Shown here: one piece after another, positions 8,745 to 18,171 of the stretch | Layout of the letters: each line of letters starts with the position of its first letter | Position numbering within the stretch: position 1 is the first letter of the stretch | Assembly (NCBI GenBank): GCA_951812945.1 | Contig: CATOTB010000001.1 | Span: 248,001 to 312,000 of the forward strand | Source: Candidatus Dadabacteria bacterium | Lineage (GTDB): Bacteria > Desulfobacterota_D > UBA1144 > Nemesobacterales > Nemesobacteraceae | Length of the DNA: 64,000 bases | Direction of reading: 5' to 3' | Program-made: the position numbers and the translations under genes | Notes under the pieces: generated by a model | Databases searched by the model: none | Told to the model about the DNA's origin: nothing | What the model saw: the letters and a program-made list of their open reading frames with translations, nothing else

Positions 8745-10745
8745 TTACGACGGGGGAGGCGCATCCGCTTTAACAGAACGGTTAAGGATCTCGGCTATGT
8801 CCTGTATGCCGATATCCTCCTCCTTTCCCTTGAACCGCGCGGCATCGTCAAACATTGTGTTGCAGAAGTAACACGCCGTCGCCAGGGTGTCGGGGTTTGT
8901 CTCCGCGGCTTCGTCAAAGCGGTTCCAGTTAACCCTGGGAGCTTCTTCCTCCATCCATATCTTTCCGCCTCCGGCTCCGCAGCAGAAACTCTTGGTCCTG
9001 TTCCTTTTCATCTCCACCAGATCAATCCCCGGAATGCTCTTAAGTATCTCCCTGGGGGAGTCGTAGACGTTGTTGTAGCGGCCGATGTAGCAGGAATCGT
9101 GGTAGGTTATCTTCTCATCAATCGGGGCGTCGGGGTTAAGCTTCCCTTCCTGGATGAGCTGGAAGAGAAAATCGGTGTGGTGGACGACCTCGTAGTGCCC
9201 GCCGAACTCCGGATATTCGTTCTTTATGGTGTTGAAACAGTGGGGGCAGTTAGCGAGAATCTTCTTTACTTTAAGCTCGTTCATAGTCTCGATGTTCTGG
9301 ACGGCAAGCATCTGGTAGAGGGCCTCTTCTCCGAGCCTCCTTGCGGGATCTCCGGTGCAGGTCTCCCCGGGACCCATAACTGCGAAGTTAACCCCCGCGA
9401 TTTTAAGCAGGGTCACTATGGCTTTTGAGACTTCCTGGCCTCTGGGGTCATAGCCCCCGAAACATCCGGTCCAGTAGATCACGTCGAATTCGCTCGCGTT
9501 CTCGGCGGAGACGCCCAGGATGGGAACTTCCATATCCGAGAGCCATGCGCCGCGGTCGGCCTCAGGGAATCCCCAGGGGTTTCCGTTGTTCTGAAGCTTC
9601 TGGAGTGTTCTAGTGGCGGTTCCGCTCAGGCGGCCCTCAAGCGTGAGGAACCTTCTCATGTCTATTATCTTGCCCATCTGGTCGATGAAAAGCGGGCACT
9701 GCTCAACGCAGGCGTTGCACGTCGTGCACGCCCAAAGCTCCTCTGGCGTTACCCACTCGGTGTCGGGAAGGTCGGGCTGCTCTTCCTGGGGTTTTCCGGC
9801 GAGTATGTCCTTCCCCTCGCTTGAGACGTAATGGCGGAGCTTAACGACGATGTCCCTAGGGGAGAGAACCTTCTCGGTGTTCCACGCCGGGCAGTTGTCC
9901 GTGCATCTTCCGCACTCGGTGCATGTATAGGCGTCAAGTATGTCCTTCCAGCTGAAATCGGCTACTTTCGAGGAGCCGAAGTGGTCAAGATCCTCGGGGA
10001 TGTCCTCGAAATCAAGCTTCGAGAGCTGCCCGCGGGGTTTTAAGCTCTGGAAAAAAACATTGAAAACTGCCGTAAGAACGTGGCTGTGCTTGGAGTAGGG
10101 AAGGTAATTCAGAAAGGAGAGCACTATCAGGACGTGGAACCACCAGAAAAACTCCTTCCAGAAAAAGGTGCCTCCTGCGCTCATGCCGTCGTAGAGCCCG
10201 GAAAACGCCCCGGACACCGGCAGCATTGCGGGACTTGCTTCGGCAAGCGCTATTTTAGCTCCCGTGGTCAAAAAGGCGGTGATCATGAGGCCGAATATAA
10301 GGCCCAGTATGACGACCGCGTCGGGTCCGTTGACTTCCCTTCTCCTGCCTATGGTAAGCCTGTTTATTATGCCCATGGCTATCGCAACCAGAACCAGGGC
10401 CTGCACTACATCGAGAACCAGCTCGTAGATTTCCCCCGGAAGTCCCGGGAGAATACGGAACCCCGGAACAACACCGCTTATCAGCATCTCCACCGTTCCC
10501 ACAGTTATTATGACGAAGCCCCAGAAGATCATGGCGTGCTCTATGCCGGCGAAACGGTACTTGAAAAGCCTTCTCTGCCCGAACACGTAGACGATGACTT
10601 TCCTTATCCTCTCGGGAATATTGTCAAACCTGTTGTCTTCCTTTTTGCCGAGGGTGACAAGCCTTAGTAGCAGACGGATGTTGTAGGCGAAAAAACCAAA
10701 GGCAGCTATAAGTACCAAAAGCATTATCGCAGATTTGGGGTTCAT
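8745..10745 (-). CDS. Membrane Fe-S oxidoreductase, EtfD/heterodisulfide-reductase D-like (probable ETF:quinone oxidoreductase)
   Basis: 666 residues. The first about 230 form a nitrate-reductase-gamma-like membrane domain with around five helices and several His residues suited to heme b (EHAMIFWGF, WWFHVLIVLSFLNYLPYSKH). Next come two 4Fe-4S motifs (CTECGRCTDNCP and CTTCNACVEQCP), then two CCG domains (NCPHCFN, HDSCYIGRYN and FCCGAGGG) that bind a non-cubane cluster in HdrB-type proteins. This order is that of EtfD-type proteins, which pass electrons from electron-transfer flavoprotein, for example during fatty acid oxidation, to (mena)quinone. No etfAB are adjacent, so the partner is inferred. 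Confidence 0.85.
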   Translation of the reverse strand: MNPKSAIMLLVLIAAFGFFAYNIRLLLRLVTLGKKEDNRFDNIPERIRKVIVYVFGQRRLFKYRFAGIEHAMIFWGFVIITVGTVEMLISGVVPGFRILPGLPGEIYELVLDVVQALVLVAIAMGIINRLTIGRRREVNGPDAVVILGLIFGLMITAFLTTGAKIALAEASPAMLPVSGAFSGLYDGMSAGGTFFWKEFFWWFHVLIVLSFLNYLPYSKHSHVLTAVFNVFFQSLKPRGQLSKLDFEDIPEDLDHFGSSKVADFSWKDILDAYTCTECGRCTDNCPAWNTEKVLSPRDIVVKLRHYVSSEGKDILAGKPQEEQPDLPDTEWVTPEELWACTTCNACVEQCPLFIDQMGKIIDMRRFLTLEGRLSGTATRTLQKLQNNGNPWGFPEADRGAWLSDMEVPILGVSAENASEFDVIYWTGCFGGYDPRGQEVSKAIVTLLKIAGVNFAVMGPGETCTGDPARRLGEEALYQMLAVQNIETMNELKVKKILANCPHCFNTIKNEYPEFGGHYEVVHHTDFLFQLIQEGKLNPDAPIDEKITYHDSCYIGRYNNVYDSPREILKSIPGIDLVEMKRNRTKSFCCGAGGGKIWMEEEAPRVNWNRFDEAAETNPDTLATACYFCNTMFDDAARFKGKEEDIGIQDIAEILNRSVKADAPPPS

Positions 10746-10977
10746 CTAGTTTCTCCGAAGCAAAACATGGAAAAAAGCGATATGAATTATATTGAATCTG
10801 CGGGGTTTAATCAAGCCGGGCGGAGAGCGCGGCCTTGTTTGCTATTCAAGCGCCGAGGCATACTCGCCGGGAATAGAAACCGTCTTTTTCATGGTACAGA
10901 AGAGGTAACAGTTGACTCTGTTCGGCAAAAAGCAGATTCCCTGCTCCGCTCCCCGTGGCGTGCTCTCTCAGGCAAGG

Positions 10978-12357
10978 CTAATCTTTCCATCGCTTGTCCT
11001 TCCGTCGCAGTCGCAAATCCCGAGTCAGAAACTTTGCGCCCGGGCGGCTTTTCCCCAAGGTCGCCAGAAACAGAGCTGCAGTGATCAAAAACAGGTTAAG
11101 AGCCGCAACACCAAGCTCGTTCCCGCCCCCGCCAGCAATCGCGCATCCTCCTCCGCCACCGCTACCGCCGCCCTCTTGCGACTTAGGATAAATACCGGAG
11201 CCGAGAACGTAATCCGTCGTTCCCCCGATGCCGAAGTCTGTCCTTAAGAAGTACCCGCGCTTAACCGAGGTGCCGGGGGACCTGCCGGGGATAGGGTTCC
11301 CCACCTCCTCACAAAACACTTCTTCATCCTCTTCATTCTCCGGGGACGTGCCGGGAACAAATCCTGTCTCCTCACAGACTATCTCGTCGCCCGAAACATC
11401 CGGATTATCCCAAAGATAAGTGAGAAAACCCTCATTTTTTTCTTCTACTATCCCTCGTACCGCCTGGCCGACGTTAAGGTTGTTTTCGTCTATGAGAATC
11501 AGGCTCGTATCCTGAAACTGGGGAGTGAGTCCGTTAAAAATCCCGTACTGCTTATCCGTATAGATAATTATGTAGAAATATATGGAGCCCGACTGCCAAG
11601 GCGGTTCCCTCCAGCACGGCATAAGCTGAACCATTCTCGCCAGCGGAAGCCTTCCCCGGGAGTGACTAACCTTGGCAAACTCCTCGGTAATGTGCTGATT
11701 AACCCCCTTCAGGTAACGCTCCAGGCTTGGCTCGTCATTCACCATGTCGGCGCTCAGCCACCCCTTTCCGGAGGGATCGGGACACGCGGCAAGCGACTTG
11801 GAATGATCCGCTTCCCTCAGCTCATGATCAAACCCGCCAACGTGTATAAAAGAATCCCCTGCTTCGCCCGTATCGGAGTCCTCAACGGCGCAGATATGCC
11901 TGCCGCTTTTCCCGGGCCTGTCGTCCTGAACGCAGACCACTTCTCCGCCTGCCCCCTCCACCTCAGTCATGAGTTCTTCAAAAATTGGGAGGCCTCTCAG
12001 GGACGCGCTCAGCGCCTCGGGATGTTTCCCGTGAAAAAGTATGATGTCGCCTGACTGAAAAGAATCGCCGGTCGCTTCCCCGCCAGTGGACTTGTTAACG
12101 GTAATCACGTATGTGTCGCCGTGGCGCCACACTCCGTTATTGTTTCTCAAGGCGTTTCGGAATTCTATTCGACCCTCATCACTTGTGACCCGCTGCTCCC
12201 GGTGTCTCTTTAGGTGCAGCAGAAAATCCCTCATATCATCCATATCTCCCGCGCTCGCCTCCTCAGCGGTTACCCCGTCATGCGCAAGAACAGGCGGGGC
12301 AGCAGAAAAAACGATTACACAGAAGAAAAACAGGGTGATTGCTGCAAATTTTTTCAT
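10978..12357 (-). CDS. Secreted cache-domain-like protein with CTERM-type C-terminal anchor
   Basis: 459 residues. A signal peptide spans residues 1-25 (FFFCVIVFSAAPPVLA). The region around residues 270-390 resembles a periplasmic cache sensor fold (the FLTYLWDNPD stretch and the end TDYVLGSGIYPK). The C-terminus has a glycine-rich stretch with one Cys (SGGGGGCAIAGGGG), a hydrophobic helix (LNLFLITAALFLATL) and a basic tail. This tripartite layout is that of CTERM sorting signals (JDVT-, MYXO- and Synerg-CTERM types) processed by intramembrane proteases. It is transcribed divergently from the TonB-dependent receptor. The ligand and function are unknown. Confidence 0.72.
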   Translation of the reverse strand: MKKFAAITLFFFCVIVFSAAPPVLAHDGVTAEEASAGDMDDMRDFLLHLKRHREQRVTSDEGRIEFRNALRNNNGVWRHGDTYVITVNKSTGGEATGDSFQSGDIILFHGKHPEALSASLRGLPIFEELMTEVEGAGGEVVCVQDDRPGKSGRHICAVEDSDTGEAGDSFIHVGGFDHELREADHSKSLAACPDPSGKGWLSADMVNDEPSLERYLKGVNQHITEEFAKVSHSRGRLPLARMVQLMPCWREPPWQSGSIYFYIIIYTDKQYGIFNGLTPQFQDTSLILIDENNLNVGQAVRGIVEEKNEGFLTYLWDNPDVSGDEIVCEETGFVPGTSPENEEDEEVFCEEVGNPIPGRSPGTSVKRGYFLRTDFGIGGTTDYVLGSGIYPKSQEGGGSGGGGGCAIAGGGGNELGVAALNLFLITAALFLATLGKSRPGAKFLTRDLRLRRKDKRWKD

Positions 12358-12629
12358 GACTTAAAATCCCTCTCCATAATTTGTGAATTACGATACAGGT
12401 TTCGATTAACTACAGATTTTAATTCTTCACCAAACTGATAATACCTAGTTGGTGTTAAAAACGAAATTGGGATAAAATAATTTTTATAATTCACATTATT
12501 GCTTGATTTAGACCCGTGAATACCGGGGGTTTTACAAAGCCGGTTGTTTTGCGGCGATTTAGGATAGCGAGCGCCTGTATGCGGGTTCGAGAGTCCAGAA
12601 GTTCAAGCGGCAAAAAGGAGTAACAAAGA

Positions 12630-15167
12630 ATGATTCACAAGTTTTATGAGGCAATTAACCAAATCGCACCTTGGAACATTATTCTCGCGCTGCTTGTCCT
12701 GGCGACAGGCCACTCCATGACCTGGGATGCAGCCGCAAAAGAAGGAACCCTTGTCGGCAATCGGCCGTATTCCGAAGTGATATCCGGCAGCCTGCACCCC
12801 GTGACTGTTATCACCCAACGGGACATTGAGCTCTCAGGCATAAAAAGGGTAACTGACCTGTTGGGTCGGTCGGCTTTTAACAATTTCGGTCTCGAAAGAC
12901 CGCTTGTTCTCGGGACCGGCCGCACCCTGATCCTGGTCAACGGGCGGCGGGTCGCAGACTCCGGGGTTGACACAGACACTATTCCGATCTCGGCTGTCGA
13001 ACGCATCGAAATCTTTAATGACAGCACAAGCGTCCTGCATGGCGGGGAAGCGATCAGCGGCACCATAAATATTGTTCTCAAAAAAAACTATGAAGGTCTT
13101 GAGATCCAGCTGAACGCCGGGCGTCCCCGCGGTGAGGGGGCCGATTCCGAACACTTAAGCGCTCTCTGGGGCATCGGCATCGGAGAGGGAAATCTGACTG
13201 TCGGAGCGGATATCTTCCGACGGGACGAGGTGCGCGACGCAGAGCGCGATTACAGCCGCGCCAGATATGAACCCGGAGGTTCCTTCGCCGATACTGAAGG
13301 GGTGTCATCTCTCGGCAACACGGTTTTCCTGAGAAAAAATGACGGGGGATTTGTCTCGGCACCGCTGGGCGATTGCGATGAAAGCGTTTATACGGGAGAA
13401 CTCACGGATCCCCCGGGCGGATTTTTCGGTACCGTCTGCGGATTTGCCTATGCGGATATCGCGTGGCACTTGTGGCGCAGGCAAAATGACAGCGCGTTCA
13501 TAAATTTCAGTTATCCGGTAGGCGATGCGACCGATATATATATCGAGGGGCGCGCGACCAAGGAAGAATTAAGGCTCCTGTATGCGCCGGATCCGAATAT
13601 TTTCCGCCTTGCGCCGGACGAGACGCTGAGAAACAGCCTCATTGAAAGCATTGAAGGGCTTGACGAGAGCAACTTCCCCGAGCTTATCACGGTCGGCCAC
13701 CGCTTCCTGGGACACGGAAACCGCCAGTGGGATTCGGACCTTGAAGAATATGACATTGCGCTTGGGCTGCGGGGGGACATTAAAGACAACATAGGATATG
13801 ACGGCTATATCCACTACAACCGCTACAACTATGCCGTAGCTGGCCGCACGTTCATTAACGAACCCATAATAAACGCCGCTATTGAAAGCGGAGATTACAA
13901 CCTCCAGAATCCGCTTTCCGACGACGAAAGACATAAGGCTGCAATCAGCGAAAGCAGCGTACGGAGCGAGGAAAAATACGAAAGCGACTATGTTGAGGCG
14001 GGGCTGGCACTTGACGGCCCGTTGTTTGAGCTTATGGGCAACAAGCTTCGCTGGAGCGCAGGTCTGCAGGTCGCCAAAGAAGACGTAAGCTCTTCGGAGG
14101 AAAATTTTAATCTTCAGGGGGAACCGGTTAACGCGGATGATGTCTTGGGGGGATCTTCGCTCTCGTTGATGGGCGATCGCCGGCGCTTGTCAGCTTTCGG
14201 CGATATTCTGGTGCCTTTGGGGGATGCGCTGGACGTGTCGTTTGCACTTCGCCACGATGACTTTGACGATGTCGGGGGAGCGTTTTCCCACAGGATAGCG
14301 ACGCTTTACCGCGTAATACCCAATATTGCGCTGCGCGCATCGTGGAGCGGGGGAGCACGAGTGCCCGGTTTTGCATCGCTACACGCAGAGGAATTTGTTT
14401 ATTACCCGTTTGTCTGCGACTCGGGTACGCCGACTCCCGACTGTCCCAGGGACCAGGTGCGGGTGGTCACGAGCGGCAACCCGGAGCTCGAACCGGACGA
14501 GGCTGAAAGCTTCGGCGCCGGCGTCTCCGCGGGCTGGGGTCCGTTTTCTGCCGACTTCGACTGGTTCAGGCTTCGTCTTCAGGAAACACCGACCACGCTG
14601 AACACGCAGTTCGTCATCAGCCTGGAGAGAAGCGGAAGGCTTAATGAGTATCCGGGACTGAGCGTGACGCGTTCCGACGGCCGAATAGCAGAAATACGCA
14701 ACCCGCTTACCAACAGCGGAGAGACTGACATGGACGGGTTCACGGCCCGGCTTGGCGGCGATTTGAAAACCGGCCTGGCGAATTTCATGCTCAATGCCAA
14801 CTGGATCAGGATAACGAATTACGAAAGACGCGCAGGTGGGGAGGCACAGCCCGGAGACATTCCGCGCAACCGTATTCATGTTCTGCTCCGCGCAGACCGC
14901 AACGACTTGACAGTGCAGTGGAACACGCACGCGGTCACGTCTTTTTGGAACGACACTGAAACCAAACGCTTCAGAAGGTGGGTAGGACACGATGTCGCGC
15001 TTAGCTGGAAAAACGCTTTCGGTTTTAACTGGTTTGAACTTACGGGAGGCGTTCTGAATATCGGAAACGAGGGCCAGTCCCGCCCTGAGTCCGATGAGAA
15101 TCACATATTGTATCTGGATTCGATCCTGGGGCGCACATTGTTCCTGACAGCAAAGTTTGAGATCTGA
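12630..15167 (+). CDS. TonB-dependent outer-membrane receptor
   Basis: 845 residues. A hydrophobic N-terminal segment (residues 16-35, ending near AAAKEG) acts as signal peptide. The plug domain follows (VTVITQRDIELSGIKRVTDLL, LILVNGRRVADSG, ISAVERIEIFNDSTSVLHGGEAISGTINIVLK). The rest alternates short strands of a 22-stranded barrel and ends with the last strand TLFLTAKFEI. It imports a scarce nutrient such as a siderophore, cobalamin or glycan using TonB-ExbBD, none of which are nearby. The substrate cannot be told from sequence. AAGGAG precedes the ATG. Confidence 0.92.
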   Translation: MIHKFYEAINQIAPWNIILALLVLATGHSMTWDAAAKEGTLVGNRPYSEVISGSLHPVTVITQRDIELSGIKRVTDLLGRSAFNNFGLERPLVLGTGRTLILVNGRRVADSGVDTDTIPISAVERIEIFNDSTSVLHGGEAISGTINIVLKKNYEGLEIQLNAGRPRGEGADSEHLSALWGIGIGEGNLTVGADIFRRDEVRDAERDYSRARYEPGGSFADTEGVSSLGNTVFLRKNDGGFVSAPLGDCDESVYTGELTDPPGGFFGTVCGFAYADIAWHLWRRQNDSAFINFSYPVGDATDIYIEGRATKEELRLLYAPDPNIFRLAPDETLRNSLIESIEGLDESNFPELITVGHRFLGHGNRQWDSDLEEYDIALGLRGDIKDNIGYDGYIHYNRYNYAVAGRTFINEPIINAAIESGDYNLQNPLSDDERHKAAISESSVRSEEKYESDYVEAGLALDGPLFELMGNKLRWSAGLQVAKEDVSSSEENFNLQGEPVNADDVLGGSSLSLMGDRRRLSAFGDILVPLGDALDVSFALRHDDFDDVGGAFSHRIATLYRVIPNIALRASWSGGARVPGFASLHAEEFVYYPFVCDSGTPTPDCPRDQVRVVTSGNPELEPDEAESFGAGVSAGWGPFSADFDWFRLRLQETPTTLNTQFVISLERSGRLNEYPGLSVTRSDGRIAEIRNPLTNSGETDMDGFTARLGGDLKTGLANFMLNANWIRITNYERRAGGEAQPGDIPRNRIHVLLRADRNDLTVQWNTHAVTSFWNDTETKRFRRWVGHDVALSWKNAFGFNWFELTGGVLNIGNEGQSRPESDENHILYLDSILGRTLFLTAKFEI

Positions 15168-15350
15168 TGCGTGCGGCTGGTTTTTCCCGAAAGTGAAATT
15201 CCCTTCGCTGCTTGGGTCTGCGGTTAGTATGAAAACCAGGTTTCATGCGTAACCAGGCCGATTCCAAGCGAAACGGACTGCTGGAAGAAAAAGACCTGAC
15301 CCTATAGAAATCTTTCCGAAAAAACTGCGGTTGTGTATCCTTAAAAACGC

Positions 15351-15950
15351 GTGAAGATCCTTCTCTACTACGACTACATCTGTCCTTTCTGCTTTCTGGC
15401 CACCGAAAGGGTGCTCGGCCTCGCAAGGGAGTTTAACCTCGAAGCAGAGTGGGTCGGGGTGGAAATCCACCCGGAATACCCGGCCGAGGGGAAAAGGCGC
15501 AGAAAAACGGAGAGAACCCTCCGCGTCTCGAAGACCTTGGAGAACGTGGCCGCCGAGGCAGGGGTAGAGATAAGGCTCCCGGGATTCGTTACCAACTCAA
15601 GGCTGTGTCTTGAGGGGGCTGAGTTCGCGAAGGAGAAAAATAGGTTCATGGAGTTCCACAAGGCCTGCTACGCCGCTTACTTTCGAGAGGGGAAAAACAT
15701 AGGTCTTCTCGAAACCGTCCTCGAGGCGGGCGAAAGGGCGGGGCTTTCCCCCGAGGAACTCTCTGAGTCTCTTCGGAAAAGAAGCTTTTCAGAAAAAATA
15801 GAGAAGAACATGGAAAGCGCCAGGGAAAACGAGGTCTTCGGCGTCCCTACCCTCTACCTGGGAGGGTTAAGGATACACGGAATACAGCCGGTCGAATCAT
15901 ACAGGCAACTGATAGAAAGGGAGCTTATGCGGGCAGAGTCCCTGCACTGA
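15351..15950 (+). CDS. DsbA-family (FrnE-like) thiol oxidoreductase
   Basis: 199 residues from a GTG start. The thioredoxin-fold opening MKILLYYDYICPFCFLATERV contains the CPFC active site, the helical insertion covers about residues 60-150, and the cis-Pro loop is EVFGVPTLYLGGLRIHG. There is no signal peptide, so it is probably cytoplasmic like FrnE/YwbO members, which act on unknown thiol substrates. 2-hydroxychromene-2-carboxylate isomerases share the fold but lack the CxxC. It follows the TonB receptor by 180 bp without obvious linkage. Confidence 0.88.
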   Translation: MKILLYYDYICPFCFLATERVLGLAREFNLEAEWVGVEIHPEYPAEGKRRRKTERTLRVSKTLENVAAEAGVEIRLPGFVTNSRLCLEGAEFAKEKNRFMEFHKACYAAYFREGKNIGLLETVLEAGERAGLSPEELSESLRKRSFSEKIEKNMESARENEVFGVPTLYLGGLRIHGIQPVESYRQLIERELMRAESLH

Positions 15951-15973
15951 CTGTGGCGGGGAAGCTTCTCTTC

Positions 15974-17854
15974 TTATTTTTGCGACGGAGCAAGTTTCTT
16001 GGCACGACGCAGATATCTCTCTGCCTCTTCGTGCCGACCCATTCTCCCCAACGCCTGCCCTATGAGACTATAGAGCCTGGGCGCCATCGGCAGACCGGGT
16101 TGTAGGGAAAGGGCCCGCTTCATGCTCGAAACCGCCTCTTCATAACGCTTAAGCCCAAAAAGCACATAACCCATGCCGACATAGGGAAGCGGGTAATCGG
16201 GGTCTATTCTGACGGCTGCCAGATAGGCTTCAAGCGCTTCCTTGTAGCGCCCGCGTCCCCTGAAGCTCTCCCCGAGGTTCAAAAAGGCCGGCGCGTAGCG
16301 GGGATTGAGCTCAATAGCCCTGCGCAGGTGCCCCTCCGCCTCCTTATACCGGCCAAGCCCCGATAACGCAGCTCCCAGAACATTGTGAGAACTGTAATAA
16401 AGAGGGCGCTTCTTCGCGGCAGTGCGGGCGGCGGCAAGGGCCTCTTCCGACCCGCCCTCGCTGTGGAGCAGAGCATAAGCAAGGTTGAGGTGGGCAGTAC
16501 GAGCCCGCGGATTAAGGGAAATAACGTGCCTGAACAAGGTAACCTCGTCTTTGTAAACGGCCGCCTGGTTCCATGTCACCACGCCAAGTAGGGCAAGCAG
16601 CGCCAAGGCGACACCTTTTGCAGCCTTTCTCAGCACATCCGGCAGTCTGTCCACCCCCCCCCAAGTCGCGGAGGCGACGAAAAACACAATTGCGCCGATA
16701 CCCGCAAGATACTGGTAGCGGTCGGCGACAAACGAGTACCGCATGTAACCGTAGTCAATAAAACCGAGTGTGGGAAAAAGCATGACGGCGAAAAACAGGG
16801 CACAGGCCAAGGGTCCCCGTCCGATCCTATCCCGCAGAAACCAGAGCACCCAAGCCACGGCAACCGCCGCAATAACGTATAACCACCCCAGAGGATCCGC
16901 GACGTTAACGTTCCAGTGCGGGTAGATAATCGCCAGATCCACGGGCCAAAGCAGCTTGCCCAAGTAGAACCAGAGTGCGTGCGCCGCTATAAGCACCCTC
17001 TCAGCCACAGAATAACCAAGAGAGATGGGCTGCACGTCCTGATAAAACAGCATATCGCCAACCGCTATGGCAAGACCAACGAAGAAAAACGGCGCCGCCC
17101 GCAGCAGGTATGCCCGGGTGAGGCGGCCCTCCCTCCACCACTGCAGGATCAGCAAAGTTGCGGGAAAAACTACCACGACCGACTTTGAGAGCATAGCGGC
17201 CGTAAACAGCAAAAGCGCACCCGCGTAGCGTCCCCGGCTGTGCGACTCAACGAAGCGAAGCCACACGAAAAGCGAGCCGAGACAAAACAGGGTTGCAAGC
17301 ATGTCCTTTCTTGCCATTATCCACGCAACGGATTCCGTGTGCAGGGGATGCGCTGCGAACACCGCGGCCACGAACCACGCACCAGGAACCGCAAGGCGCA
17401 CAAGCAGGCGCCAGAGCAGCACGGTGTTTGCGAAGTGAATCAGGACATTAACTATGTGATATCCCGTGGGGGAAAACCCCCAGAACTTGTGCTCAAGCCA
17501 GAACGTCGTATAAAGAAGGGGCCAATAGTGCCCTTCCTTGCGAGTGCCTCCCTCAAGATAGGCACCTACGGGATTAAACCAGAGATCCCAGATTCCTCCC
17601 CAAGTTGAAACGGCCCTCAGTTCCCTCATTATGGAATCGTCCCAGACAAATCCCGCCTGGGTAGCAGGGAAGTAAATGACGGCTATCAGTACACCGAGAA
17701 CAAGGAAGGCGAAAATATCCCGCCGGGAAATCCTCATCCGAGATGACAGTTGCACATGTAAAGTCTCAAGAGATTTTTGGTTGCTACCCGTTGCGTCTGC
17801 CGGCGGAGTCGGCCTAGAGCTGCTAGAACCTCTTTTTTTCCTTCCGGTCGTCAT
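15974..17854 (-). CDS. TMTC-like multi-spanning GT-C protein with C-terminal TPR repeats
   Basis: 627 residues from the ATG at 17852-17854; the frame stays open 26 codons further upstream. A basic, Ser-rich cytoplasmic head is followed by about ten membrane helices. The family signatures HPLHTESVAWIMARKDMLATLF and an early loop WDDSI with an acidic pair match TMTC/DUF1736-type putative O-mannosyltransferases, which use lipid-linked sugars. From about residue 470 to the end are at least four TPR units (e.g. RYKEAEGHLRRAIELNPRYAPA, RYKEALEAYLAAVRIDPDYP). Its neighbours are a GT2-GtrA protein (divergent) and a DUF2723 protein, suggesting a protein or polymer glycosylation locus. Confidence 0.8.
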   Translation of the reverse strand: MTTGRKKRGSSSSRPTPPADATGSNQKSLETLHVQLSSRMRISRRDIFAFLVLGVLIAVIYFPATQAGFVWDDSIMRELRAVSTWGGIWDLWFNPVGAYLEGGTRKEGHYWPLLYTTFWLEHKFWGFSPTGYHIVNVLIHFANTVLLWRLLVRLAVPGAWFVAAVFAAHPLHTESVAWIMARKDMLATLFCLGSLFVWLRFVESHSRGRYAGALLLFTAAMLSKSVVVVFPATLLILQWWREGRLTRAYLLRAAPFFFVGLAIAVGDMLFYQDVQPISLGYSVAERVLIAAHALWFYLGKLLWPVDLAIIYPHWNVNVADPLGWLYVIAAVAVAWVLWFLRDRIGRGPLACALFFAVMLFPTLGFIDYGYMRYSFVADRYQYLAGIGAIVFFVASATWGGVDRLPDVLRKAAKGVALALLALLGVVTWNQAAVYKDEVTLFRHVISLNPRARTAHLNLAYALLHSEGGSEEALAAARTAAKKRPLYYSSHNVLGAALSGLGRYKEAEGHLRRAIELNPRYAPAFLNLGESFRGRGRYKEALEAYLAAVRIDPDYPLPYVGMGYVLFGLKRYEEAVSSMKRALSLQPGLPMAPRLYSLIGQALGRMGRHEEAERYLRRAKKLAPSQK

Positions 17855-18171
17855 TTCCGTAACTGGATTTAACTGCAAGATACAGTAAATAGGCCGCTCC
17901 AAAGGGTACATGATCCCTTGTTCTGAAGCCAAGACATTTTCGCAGCCGATTATTCAGTTCGTTCTTGATGAACTGACTGATGACTTACGAACCGGCCTCC
18001 GTCGTCCGCTAGTTTCCAAACCTTCCCAAACCACGTATCTTTTCTCGCAAACAACTTGATAGGATTTATTGAACAAGTGTTCCTCTAACTCGATATTTCC
18101 TGATGTAGCTTTGACAAAAAGTTTTTGCCCGGAATAAGGAAAAAGATGTTGTTGTATCCTTTTATAAATCT

